Origin: an uncultured Clostridium sp. | GTDB taxonomy: Bacteria > Bacillota_A > Clostridia > TANB77 > CAG-508 | Length of the DNA: 9,013 nt | Assembly: GCA_947382445.1 (NCBI GenBank) | Contig: CANCZH010000069.1 | Coordinates: forward strand, 1-9,013 | Reading direction: 5' to 3' | Shown: piece by piece, positions 1 to 5,655 of the stretch | Numbering within the stretch: position 1 is the stretch's first letter | How the letters are laid out: each line of letters begins with the position of its first letter | Program-made: the position numbers and the translations under genes | The notes under the pieces: model-generated | What the model was told of the DNA's origin: nothing | Database searches by the model: none | Seen by the model: the letters and a program-made list of their open reading frames with translations, nothing else

Positions 1-252
1 CATTAGAAAGTGCCTTGTGTGTTATTTTATTTTTCAAAAAGTTGTAAAGTGGTGTTCCTATAGTAAAAAGGATTAAATACAAATACCCTTTTGACTCCCT
101 AATCATTATATATCAATATCTAATAATTTTTTCGAGTAATTTGACATTTAATTTTCGGTTATAGTTGCAAAATTTTTTCAGGAAAATACCCTTTTAATCA
201 CTAAATAATACAATTATTCAGAGGAAATGTGAGAATATGTTATTTTTTATAG

Positions 253-273
253 ATTTCCTCACGGTGAGGAAAT
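253..273 (-). promoter_or_regulatory. parS: parS-like palindrome, upstream inverted copy
   Basis: Ten-base arms ATTTCCTCAC and GTGAGGAAAT flank a single central G. Read on the minus strand it is identical, over these 21 bases, to the first three palindromes downstream of parB, so it is the same site in the opposite orientation. It lies about 400 bp before the parA promoter, too far to act as a simple promoter operator. A second ParB-loading site is the likelier role. Confidence 0.75.
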
Positions 274-508
274 TGAATATTTTATTTAATATATTTTTGA
301 CCAAACTCCATTTTGTTAAATTCTTTATAGAAAAGCTTTTAAATTATATATTACTGGAGAATTGAAAGTTCTATTTTTCGTGCTAAATGTTATATTGTAT
401 AAGATACTTTATCAACTATATATGGTATAGGATTTTCCCTAAATAGGAGAACTTCCAAATCTCTAGTAAATGAAAATGTCTAAAATAATTTGAAGTTTTC
501 TGTTTCAA

Positions 509-533
509 TTGCCCTCTATTCAGTAGAGGGCAA
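509..533. other. 10-bp-stem hairpin upstream of parA
   Basis: TTGCCCTCTA and TAGAGGGCAA form a perfect 10-bp stem around the 5-base loop TTCAG. No run of T follows on either strand, so it is not a classic intrinsic terminator. It could be a protein-binding operator, a structured RNA element or part of an origin. The sequence alone does not decide. Confidence 0.5.
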
Positions 534-656
534 GCCATAAAGGACACATCTTGATATATCCGACTGCCATTCAAATTTATAATTGAATAAAAAATGCTGA
601 AAAATTTGATAGTTTGTATTGCTTAAGGAAATTAAATATATAAAATTAAAAATGTG

Positions 657-685
657 TTGATTTTTGGCGTATATAATAATATAAT
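657..685 (+). promoter_or_regulatory. parAB promoter
   Basis: TTGATT (657-662), a 17-base spacer and a perfect TATAAT (680-685) make a sigma-A-type promoter. Transcription would start near 692, giving a leader of about 23 bases that carries the AGGAG ribosome binding site at 701-705. It would drive parA and parB together. Confidence 0.75.
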
Positions 686-714
686 AAATAAAAAACAAAA
701 AGGAGAATTTATAC

Positions 715-1509
715 ATGGTTAATAAGATAGCATTTGTAAATGGTAAGGGTGGATGTGGGAAATCTACAAGCATATTTCATATAGCAGGTATTTATGGTGG
801 GCGAGGAGAGAAAACACTAGTTATAGATTTAGATAAGCAAGCCAATTCATCAAAATTTCTACTTACGGAAAACAGTGATGAATTATCTAATACTGTATTT
901 GATTTTTTGACTAAGAACAGTCAAATTGAAAATGTTGTGAAGCGAACATACTTTAAAAGCAGAGGGAACGCAAATCCTAAATATTATAATGTAGATGTTT
1001 TGCCGGCTGATAAACGGCTTGAAGATGAAAACTTATTAAAAAATGTAGAGGATATAACAAATCAGTTGAATAATTTTATTACAGAACAAGGTTACAAATG
1101 GGTATTAGTTGATATGCCTCCAAATAATAAAACAATAAATCAAATCTGTTTTTCCCAAATTGTTAATAATATTATAGCCCCATTTTCAAGTGATATTTTC
1201 TCGATAGACGGTTATGCTGATTTAATGGAAATTGTCAATCAAGCACGTGCTGTTAATGAAACATTAAATATTTTAGGTATATACCTTGCTCGTTATGATG
1301 CGCAGTGTGGCGTTGATAGATTTATAAAAGAACAACTCGAAGAATTTGACACGTTTCTAAATGTTCAAATTCCATTAAAGTCTGATATAAGAGAAGGCGT
1401 TATGTTTGGGCGACCAATAAATTTTTATAAACCGTCATCAAAAAGCAGAGAAGCATATGAAAAATTGGCAGATATTATTGAATCAAGAATAAAAGAACTG
1501 AGTTATTAG
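715..1509 (+). CDS. parA: ParA-type partition ATPase
   Basis: This is a ParA/Soj-family deviant Walker ATPase, the motor that positions plasmid copies on the nucleoid before division by cycling on and off DNA under control of ParB. Of its 264 residues, the deviant Walker A motif KGGCGKST is at 11-18 with signature Lys11, the A' motif LVIDLDKQAN is at 35-44, and a Walker B-like WVLVDMPP is at 129-136. There is no N-terminal helix-turn-helix extension, so it is a short ParA and probably does not repress its own promoter as P1 ParA does. ATG at 715 sits nine bases after AGGAG. Its TAG stop overlaps the AGGAGG that serves parB, so the two are translationally coupled. The gene shows that the window belongs to an actively segregated replicon or element. 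Family assignment is firm. Whether the host molecule is a plasmid or chromid is inference. Confidence 0.95.
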   Translation: MVNKIAFVNGKGGCGKSTSIFHIAGIYGGRGEKTLVIDLDKQANSSKFLLTENSDELSNTVFDFLTKNSQIENVVKRTYFKSRGNANPKYYNVDVLPADKRLEDENLLKNVEDITNQLNNFITEQGYKWVLVDMPPNNKTINQICFSQIVNNIIAPFSSDIFSIDGYADLMEIVNQARAVNETLNILGIYLARYDAQCGVDRFIKEQLEEFDTFLNVQIPLKSDIREGVMFGRPINFYKPSSKSREAYEKLADIIESRIKELSY

Positions 1510-1517
1510 GAGGAAAA

Positions 1518-2735
1518 ATGGCAGATAAATTTAATAAAATAAAAGCTATAGAAGGAATTAAAACCGTTGCGAAAATTAATAATGAAACAGCAAATTTAAT
1601 TACAATTAGATATTACGCAGATGATGATTTATTAGACTATCCTAAAAATAATGAAGATATCGAAAATACAGAAGATTTAGAACAATCAATAAAAGAACAG
1701 GGATTTACCGATCCAATAGAAGTAACAGATTTTGGAATGAAACCTAATAAATACATGATTGTTAGCGGACACAGACGGAGGAAGGCAGGACAAAGATGTA
1801 ATATGCGGAGTTTTCCGTGCATTGTACGACATTTTAAATCTGAAGCTGAAGTAAGTAATTACGTTTTATTTTCAAATGCGCAAAGGGATAGTTCTAAAGA
1901 TCCATTATTGTATGTTCGGCGATACAAATTGCACGAACAATATTTAACAGAGATTAATTTTAAAGGAAGTATGCGAGAAGAAATAGCTAAAAGATTAGGC
2001 GTTAAACCAGCACAAGCTGACAGGTATAAACAGATGAATAGTATAATATTTCCTGTGTGGGATTTAGTACGTGAGGGACATTTGGGACTATCAAGTGTAA
2101 CTGATAGCGGAATGTATACTCATACAGAATCGGAACAACAAGAAATTCTAAAAATTATACAAGAATGCATGACTGATCGTGATGTTACTCGAAATATTAT
2201 GAAAAAAATTGTAGTAGGATACAGGGACGGAAAAAGGACATGGCATGAAATTGCCGAAAAAGATGATAAACCAATTATAGAAAAACCTATAGAAAGGTAT
2301 GATGTAGCTACTTCAATTGAAGAAAAGATTAATGATAAAGACCATGATAATATTATTACTGAAAGTTTAAATTTTGAAACTCAAGGGAATGTCGTACAGG
2401 CAGAAAATGAAAATAGTGAACACATTATTTTGCCTGATACAAAAAATCAAGAAGTAATAGATGATGTTATACAACAAGAACCAGAAATAACAAGGGGTAA
2501 AGAATTAATTGTTGGTGACAAGATATGTAAGTCAATCGATACATTAGATGGATTATTAAACGAATGTTATAAATTTGAAAATGATGAAAAAGTAGAATCA
2601 ATACTGAAAACTATGTCCGGATTAATAAAAACAATGTTAAACGAAATGAAAAATTTAAGTCAAGAATATAATAAAGAAAATATTTTCAGTAGTTCTTTGC
2701 AGGATATCTCAAAAGAAATCAGACTTTGTAAGTAA
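1518..2735 (+). CDS. parB: ParB-family centromere-binding protein
   Basis: This is the partner of ParA. ParB-family proteins bind parS, load as CTP-dependent clamps and stimulate ParA. Of 405 residues, the N-terminal ParB/Srx-like domain (about 27-130) carries SGHRRRKA at 83-90, matching the family GERRxRA box with His in place of Glu, and NAQR at 120-123. A helix-turn-helix follows at about 152-175 (REEIAKRLGV...), then an acidic low-complexity linker (about 245-335) and a Leu/Met-rich helical C-terminal segment (about 335-395), probably for dimerisation. ATG 1518 lies only four bases after AGGAGG, which overlaps the parA stop. The last 14 codons lie inside the first unit of the direct-repeat array that follows, so coding and centromere DNA are shared. 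Its binding site is most likely the CCTCAC-C-GTGAGG palindrome, found four times directly downstream and once upstream. Confidence 0.93.
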   Translation: MADKFNKIKAIEGIKTVAKINNETANLITIRYYADDDLLDYPKNNEDIENTEDLEQSIKEQGFTDPIEVTDFGMKPNKYMIVSGHRRRKAGQRCNMRSFPCIVRHFKSEAEVSNYVLFSNAQRDSSKDPLLYVRRYKLHEQYLTEINFKGSMREEIAKRLGVKPAQADRYKQMNSIIFPVWDLVREGHLGLSSVTDSGMYTHTESEQQEILKIIQECMTDRDVTRNIMKKIVVGYRDGKRTWHEIAEKDDKPIIEKPIERYDVATSIEEKINDKDHDNIITESLNFETQGNVVQAENENSEHIILPDTKNQEVIDDVIQQEPEITRGKELIVGDKICKSIDTLDGLLNECYKFENDEKVESILKTMSGLIKTMLNEMKNLSQEYNKENIFSSSLQDISKEIRLCK

Positions 2736-2763
2736 GTTTGTATATACCTCTAAAATATCTAAG

Positions 2764-2786
2764 TATTTCCTCACCGTGAGGAAATA
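2764..2786 (+). promoter_or_regulatory. parS: parS-like palindrome 1
   Basis: Perfect 11-base arms TATTTCCTCAC and GTGAGGAAATA surround a central C. It is the first of four copies after the parB stop codon. The odd centre separates it from the classic chromosomal parS, whose core CACGTG has no central base. Confidence 0.78.
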
Positions 2787-2863
2787 TTTCTTTGCTGGAT
2801 ATCTCATAGAAAATTATACTTTGTAAGTTCAGTTTGTTTGTATATACCTCTAAAATATCTAAG

Positions 2864-2886
2864 TATTTCCTCACCGTGAGGAAATA
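2864..2886 (+). promoter_or_regulatory. parS: parS-like palindrome 2
   Basis: Identical to palindrome 1 over all 23 bases and placed exactly 100 bp after it. Confidence 0.78.
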
Positions 2887-2963
2887 TTTCTTTGCTGGAT
2901 ATCTCATAGAAAATTATACTTTGTAAGTTCAGTTTGTTTGTATATACTTTTAAAATATCTAAG

Positions 2964-2986
2964 TATTTCCTCACCGTGAGGAAATA
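2964..2986 (+). promoter_or_regulatory. parS: parS-like palindrome 3
   Basis: Identical to palindromes 1 and 2 over 23 bases, again 100 bp further on. The flank changes from ATATTTC to ATACTTC just outside the arm. Confidence 0.78.
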
Positions 2987-3063
2987 CTTCTTTGCTGGAT
3001 ATCTCATAGATATCAAACTTTGGTAAGTTCAGTTTGTTTGTATATACCTTTTAAGTACCTAAA

Positions 3064-3086
3064 TATCTCCTCACCGTGAGGAAATA
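3064..3086 (+). promoter_or_regulatory. parS: parS-like palindrome 4 (one mismatch)
   Basis: The last copy has one change in the left arm (TATCTCCTCAC). The inner CCTCAC-C-GTGAGG is intact, so this core is the most constrained part and probably the contact region. Confidence 0.75.
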
Positions 3087-3087
3087 T

Positions 3088-3316
3088 TTTAGATGAATAA
3101 AATTAGAAAGAAATAATTTTATGATATTACAACAAGATTTTAAAAGTTTATATATAAAACTGAATGAAAATAAATAACAGCAAATATTACACAAAATGCA
3201 TTTGGACAATTATATACATATCTTGGGTTCCGGCAGGTTTAAATAATAGAATTAATTAATGCATATGGCAATACAGGGAAAGATTATCGAAAAATTCCAC
3301 CTTTTAGGGGTATTTA
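3088..3316. other. Intergenic stretch between parS array and Rpn gene
   Basis: I see no gene here. A plus-strand 18-codon frame starts at 3121 but lacks a clear ribosome binding site and any family feature. No strong terminator hairpin was found for either parB (from the left) or the Rpn gene (from the right). Confidence 0.5.
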
Positions 3317-4072
3317 TTACATTGGCATCAACCCAACAGCCTGCTCAAAATCTTTTATAGAATCTGCTTTTGCTGCTACTTTATGCCATCCTCTCAATAT
3401 TTCTAAATCAGTCTGTTTCATAATATAATTTCTAAGCATTTCTGATGGTTCTCCTATATCTTCCAAAAGTTCAAGAACAGCTTGCGCTCTTTCTTCAGTT
3501 TTACCTCTAACTTCACCCTGTAAGTTTTCCTTATTAAGCAACATTTCAAATGAACTGCACATATCTTTTTCATCTCCTTCTATAAGCTGCTCTATTAATT
3601 TACTACGTTCTTCCTCATTCAGTTTTTTTATCACATTAAAAAACCACGTAGTCCATTCATTAAAATCATCTTTATTCATCAGTCTAATACGATGTATTAG
3701 TTCGGGAATACCATCTATCCATTCTTTTCGTGTACGTTTTTTATCAGCTAGGAAAATATTATCTATCAATGTATTTGATTCTTTAATCTTTGAAACATCA
3801 AGTTTATTAACTGAAACAAGTTCATACTTAAAATCTACTACATATTTTCCAAACACATCTGCATGGTCTATTATTTCTTTAAAGCTGCAGGATGCTGTCC
3901 AATTTTTTTCACCATTATGCAACACAATCGGCATAATTGCCGGAAGGCGGAAGTCTTTCTGTTTCCGAGCATTTTTATCACAATTTTTAAAATAATCCAT
4001 CCAGATAGCTATCATATATACTAACAGACGAAACGGCATTGTAAAATCATTATAACTTTGCAACTCTAACAA
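3317..4072 (-). pseudogene. Rpn-family nuclease, C-terminal fragment after frameshift
   Basis: This is the larger part (251 codons) of a gene for an Rpn/PD-(D/E)XK family protein ('transposase_31-like', relatives of E. coli RpnA, recombination-promoting DNA nucleases). It begins LLELQS...MPFRLLVYMIAIW, which in the family directly follows the strand bearing the first catalytic Asp. The Glu-x-Gln here is the second half of the active site. The tail (about the last 60 residues, with ERAQAVLELLEDIGE and DLEILRGWHKVA) is the usual helical C-terminus of these proteins. The only start for this piece alone is a TTG that is really an internal Leu codon, so it is not an independent gene. Joining it to the upstream piece gives about 354 residues, a normal family length. 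Confidence 0.82.
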
Positions 4073-4377
4073 AAAAACAGGTATATACTTCCTTCTTTTG
4101 TATTTACTTTGTATATTAAATCGGATTCATATGTGTCAAATTGGACTGTGATAAATTCTTTGTTAATTAGCTCTAAATCCTTTTCTGTTAAATCCATCAT
4201 CCAATCAAGGCTTATATATTTTTTTATAAAATCAAGAAAATTTTTCTTTATGGAAAAAATTCTTTTATATCCTTTATCATACGGATTGTCTATTCTCTTA
4301 CTTTGCATCTGAGTATTCTGGTTTTCTTCTGAATCTGTGCAGTTATTTATATTTTGTAAATCGTTCTTCTTATTCAT
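4066..4377 (-). pseudogene. Rpn-family nuclease, N-terminal fragment before frameshift
   Basis: This piece holds the first 103 codons. It carries the family opening NPYDKGYKRIFSIKKNFLDF (about 31-50) and DLIYKV (86-91), where Asp86 is the likely first catalytic residue. It runs to YLFFC and then TAG. Adding one base to the homopolymer at the junction would give LFFLLELQS and restore the full gene, so catalytic Asp and Glu now lie in different frames. ATG 4377 is the first canonical start. The nearest purine-rich segments (AAAGGGA and AAGGAAG further up) sit more than 15 bases away, so the start is weakly supported. The frame stays open without a start codon back to a TAA at 4465-4467. The piece may be inactive, or full-length protein may arise by slippage. 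Confidence 0.8.
4071..4077 (-). other. Seven-base homopolymer frameshift point
   Basis: Seven A on the plus strand (seven U in the mRNA) sit exactly at the join of the two Rpn fragments: CTG TTT TTT TGT TAG. Eight T would read CTG TTT TTT TTG TTA GAG, continuing the family sequence. Explanations are a true one-base deletion, a sequencing or assembly error, a -1 ribosomal slip, or RNA polymerase adding a U. Confidence 0.85.
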
Positions 4378-4449
4378 AATTTTTATAAAATAATCCCTTT
4401 CTTCCTTAGAATATCCCGTTTGAATTTCTTCTATCCTTAGAGTTATATT

Positions 4450-4477
4450 ATCATAGATATTTAATTAATTCAATCAA
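4450..4477 (-). promoter_or_regulatory. Promoter of the Rpn-family gene
   Basis: Read on the minus strand, TTGATT (4472-4477), a 16-base spacer and TATGAT (4450-4455) form a good promoter match. Transcription would begin near 4443, about 65 bases before the ATG. Confidence 0.5.
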
Positions 4478-4513
4478 TTCATTCTAAATTAAGGTTATCG
4501 TGAGATCTAGTTT

Positions 4514-4538
4514 CAATGTGCTTGACGTCTGCACATTG
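4514..4538. other. Inverted repeat with palindromic loop
   Basis: CAATGTGC and GCACATTG are perfect 8-base arms around TTGACGTCT, whose core GACGTC is itself a palindrome. It lies some 40 bases upstream of the Rpn promoter and downstream of the agr terminator. A regulator-binding site is possible. No T-run follows, so it is not a terminator. Confidence 0.35.
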
Positions 4539-4648
4539 TGCCATCTGTTAATATCTCGATACTTGATTTATCTTTGTTACAGGATAGTAAACATATATTT
4601 ACTTATCGTACAACTCGACTGATTTGTTATCAAAACCCTTAAAATCGC

Positions 4649-4707
4649 AGACAAAAAACGAATCCCTAAATCGTAGCAGCGTACAATTAGGCATTCGTTT
4701 TTTGTCT
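4649..4707. terminator. Terminator-like hairpin after agrB
   Basis: Perfect 15-base arms AGACAAAAAACGAAT (4649-4663) and ATTCGTTTTTTGTCT (4693-4707) extend inward, past one mismatch, by CCTAA/TTAGG, leaving a 17-base loop. Both strands carry six T in the 3' arm after a GC-containing inner stem, so it can act in either direction. Lying 75 bases downstream of the agrB stop, it most likely ends the agr transcript. Confidence 0.65.
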
Positions 4708-4781
4708 ACATATCTGACCACTTAATTTCTTATTCGTTAGTATCCTATAATAATTGGATCTATAAGAAATACATGGGGGGT

Positions 4782-5360
4782 TCACTCTATCGTTATTTCT
4801 TTTTTGTGAGATAAAAGTACATTTAAAATTATGGAAACTAAAATAGCAAGTAAAGAATATGTAACCATTGATAACATACTTTCTGTTTTAAGAAGATATA
4901 AAATAATACTTCCTAAAAAAATAAAATATAACCGTTTTTTTAATTGACTTTTAAAAAATATAAATTCTTGTTCTTCTAAATGGTTATTTTGTTTCGTCAT
5001 GCTTTTTAATAAGATAAATCCAAAGATTAAACTAAAAAATAAAGCAATGTTTCTATCTAATGGAAAATATTTATTAAACATGGGTAATCCAATTCCAACG
5101 CTGCATGAACAAACAAAACAATACATATATTTTTTAAAATGGAACCCACCAACATAACTTCTGACACAAAAAAAAATTAGCCAAAATATAATTTCTTCCC
5201 ATAATACACCCATTAATGCAGTTATCATAAAACAAATTACAAAACAGGCACCTAATTCCAAACCATATTGAAATCCGTAGGTATATATTGGATAATCTTC
5301 TTCTTTTATTATGCCTTTCCTACCAATATAGCCTGTTAATAAATCAGCTATTTTTTTCAT
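4782..5360 (-). CDS. agrB: AgrB-like peptide maturation protease
   Basis: AgrB is an integral membrane cysteine endopeptidase that removes the C-terminal tail of AgrD and helps form and export the cyclic thiolactone peptide. At 192 residues it is of family length. The hallmark RSYVGGFHFKKYMYC has catalytic His74 and Cys81, seven residues apart as in staphylococcal AgrB. Several hydrophobic segments follow the family pattern (roughly 34-64, 80-95, 105-118, 145-160, 165-185). The ATG overlaps the end of agrD by 17 bases in another frame, and AAGGA nine bases upstream lies inside agrD, so the two are co-translated. It is the last gene of the agrC-agrD-agrB series. A terminator-like hairpin follows. 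The function is confident. Only the exact substrate, taken to be the adjacent AgrD, is inferred. Confidence 0.93.
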   Translation of the reverse strand: MKKIADLLTGYIGRKGIIKEEDYPIYTYGFQYGLELGACFVICFMITALMGVLWEEIIFWLIFFCVRSYVGGFHFKKYMYCFVCSCSVGIGLPMFNKYFPLDRNIALFFSLIFGFILLKSMTKQNNHLEEQEFIFFKSQLKKRLYFIFLGSIILYLLKTESMLSMVTYSLLAILVSIILNVLLSHKKEITIE

Positions 5361-5517
5361 TTGAAAAATTCCTTAATTTTTTCAATTCTTCCGGCTTTTC
5401 TATATCATGATAAAGAATAGTACACCTACTATTTGCTGCTATCTTACTGCATCCAAATGCTAAAAAAGCTAATCCCTCTGCTAGTTTTCCAGTTTTTTTG
5501 TTTTGATTATTATTCAT
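5344..5517 (-). CDS. agrD: AgrD-like autoinducing peptide precursor
   Basis: This is a 57-codon gene found by translating the gap upstream of agrB. AGGAGG (5528-5533) sits ten bases before ATG 5517. The N-terminal half (about 9-27, KLAEGLAFLAFGCSKIA) fits the amphipathic leader that places AgrD on the membrane. Cys32 begins the predicted ring Cys-Thr-Ile-Leu-Tyr (32-36). Five residues later comes the acidic recognition tail PEELKKL (42-48). The distances Cys+4 to ring end and then five residues to Pro are the same as in S. aureus AgrD, which supports cleavage after Tyr36 and a thiolactone between Cys32 and Tyr36. The N-terminal exocyclic part probably comes from ANSR, with its exact end unknown. 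Another Cys at 23 is in the leader and is unlikely to form the ring. Expression is predicted from its own promoter with tandem operator-like repeats. Confidence 0.9.
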   Translation of the reverse strand: MNNNQNKKTGKLAEGLAFLAFGCSKIAANSRCTILYHDIEKPEELKKLRNFSNEKNS

Positions 5518-5567
5518 GTCCTCGTAACCTCCTAAAATATTTTTTCTTTATTTAATTTTCGCCATTT

Positions 5568-5596
5568 ATTATAACATATATAAATAATAAATCTAT
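5568..5596 (-). promoter_or_regulatory. Extended -10 promoter of agrDB
   Basis: On the minus strand TG-T-TATAAT (-10 at 5568-5573, TG at 5575-5576) is a strong extended -10. The element 17 bases upstream (5591-5596) reads ATAGAT, a poor -35. That mix is typical of activator-dependent promoters. The start would be near 5561, giving a leader of about 44 bases before agrD. Confidence 0.65.
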
Positions 5597-5599
5597 AAA

Positions 5600-5634
5600 T
5601 ATGTAATATTTGGTAGGTTATATGTAATATTTGG
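5600..5634 (-). promoter_or_regulatory. Tandem operator repeats, probable LytTR (AgrA/VirR-like) site
   Basis: TATGTAATATTTGG occurs twice, at 5600-5613 and 5621-5634, with a start-to-start distance of 21 bp (two helical turns). On the minus strand this is CCAAATATTACATA twice, ending only three bases before the weak -35 of the agrDB promoter. LytTR regulators such as AgrA and VirR bind paired direct repeats 21-22 bp apart just upstream of -35. The match to the VirR box CCCAGTTNTNCAC is partial, so the regulator family is inferred from geometry and context. Confidence 0.7.
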
Positions 5635-5655
5635 ACAACAACTACAGTAAATTTG

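Larger units (their letters stand above)
1..714. other. Gene-poor leader upstream of parA
   Basis: I see no convincing gene in this AT-rich stretch. It holds a parS-like palindrome (253-273), a GAGGAAAT half-site (221-228), a 10-bp-stem hairpin (509-533), the parA promoter (657-685), and two copies of AAATACCCTTTT at 81-92 and 184-195, 103 bp apart. At the extreme left edge CAT at 1-3 reads as ATG on the minus strand, with AAGG nine bases upstream of it, so a divergent gene may begin there and leave the window. An open minus-strand frame across 516-773 overlaps the parA start and promoter and has no family features, so I do not call it. Confidence 0.6.
2693..3087. repeat. Centromere-like array of four direct repeats
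   Basis: There are four tandem units at 2693-2787, 2788-2887, 2888-2987 and 2988-3087. Units 2 to 4 are 100 bp and unit 1 is 95 bp, having lost five bases in the GTTCAGTTTGTTTG segment. Each runs from TTCTTTGC through GGATATCTC and TTTGTATATAC to a 23-bp palindrome. The palindromes start at 2764, 2864, 2964 and 3064, exactly 100 bp apart. Units 2 and 3 are nearly identical. Unit 1 (inside parB) and unit 4 have diverged most. Position beside parAB and the palindromes argue for a parS cluster. An iteron role in replication is less likely because no rep gene is near, but is not excluded. Confidence 0.88.

Noticed and set aside
516..773. Minus-strand open frame of 85 codons
   Set aside because: It covers the parA promoter and start, begins inside parA and is a low-complexity Phe/Ile/Tyr-rich translation of AT-rich DNA with no family features.
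1637..1822. Minus-strand 61-codon frame
   Set aside because: It lies fully inside parB, whose domain structure is clear.
2719..3016. Two minus-strand frames (62 and 70 codons) with near-identical sequences
   Set aside because: They are translations of the 100-bp repeats. Because 100 is not a multiple of 3 the frames shift from unit to unit, and the shared wording only reflects the repeated DNA.
2693..3087. Array considered as a CRISPR
   Set aside because: The repeats are 95-100 bp direct units with no unique spacers between short repeats. They contain long palindromes and sit beside parB.
4109..4312. Plus-strand 67-codon frame
   Set aside because: It is antisense to the N-terminal Rpn fragment, which has clear family motifs.
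4514..4538. Inverted repeat taken as a terminator
   Set aside because: No T-run follows on either strand, and a better terminator (4649-4707) already ends the agr module.
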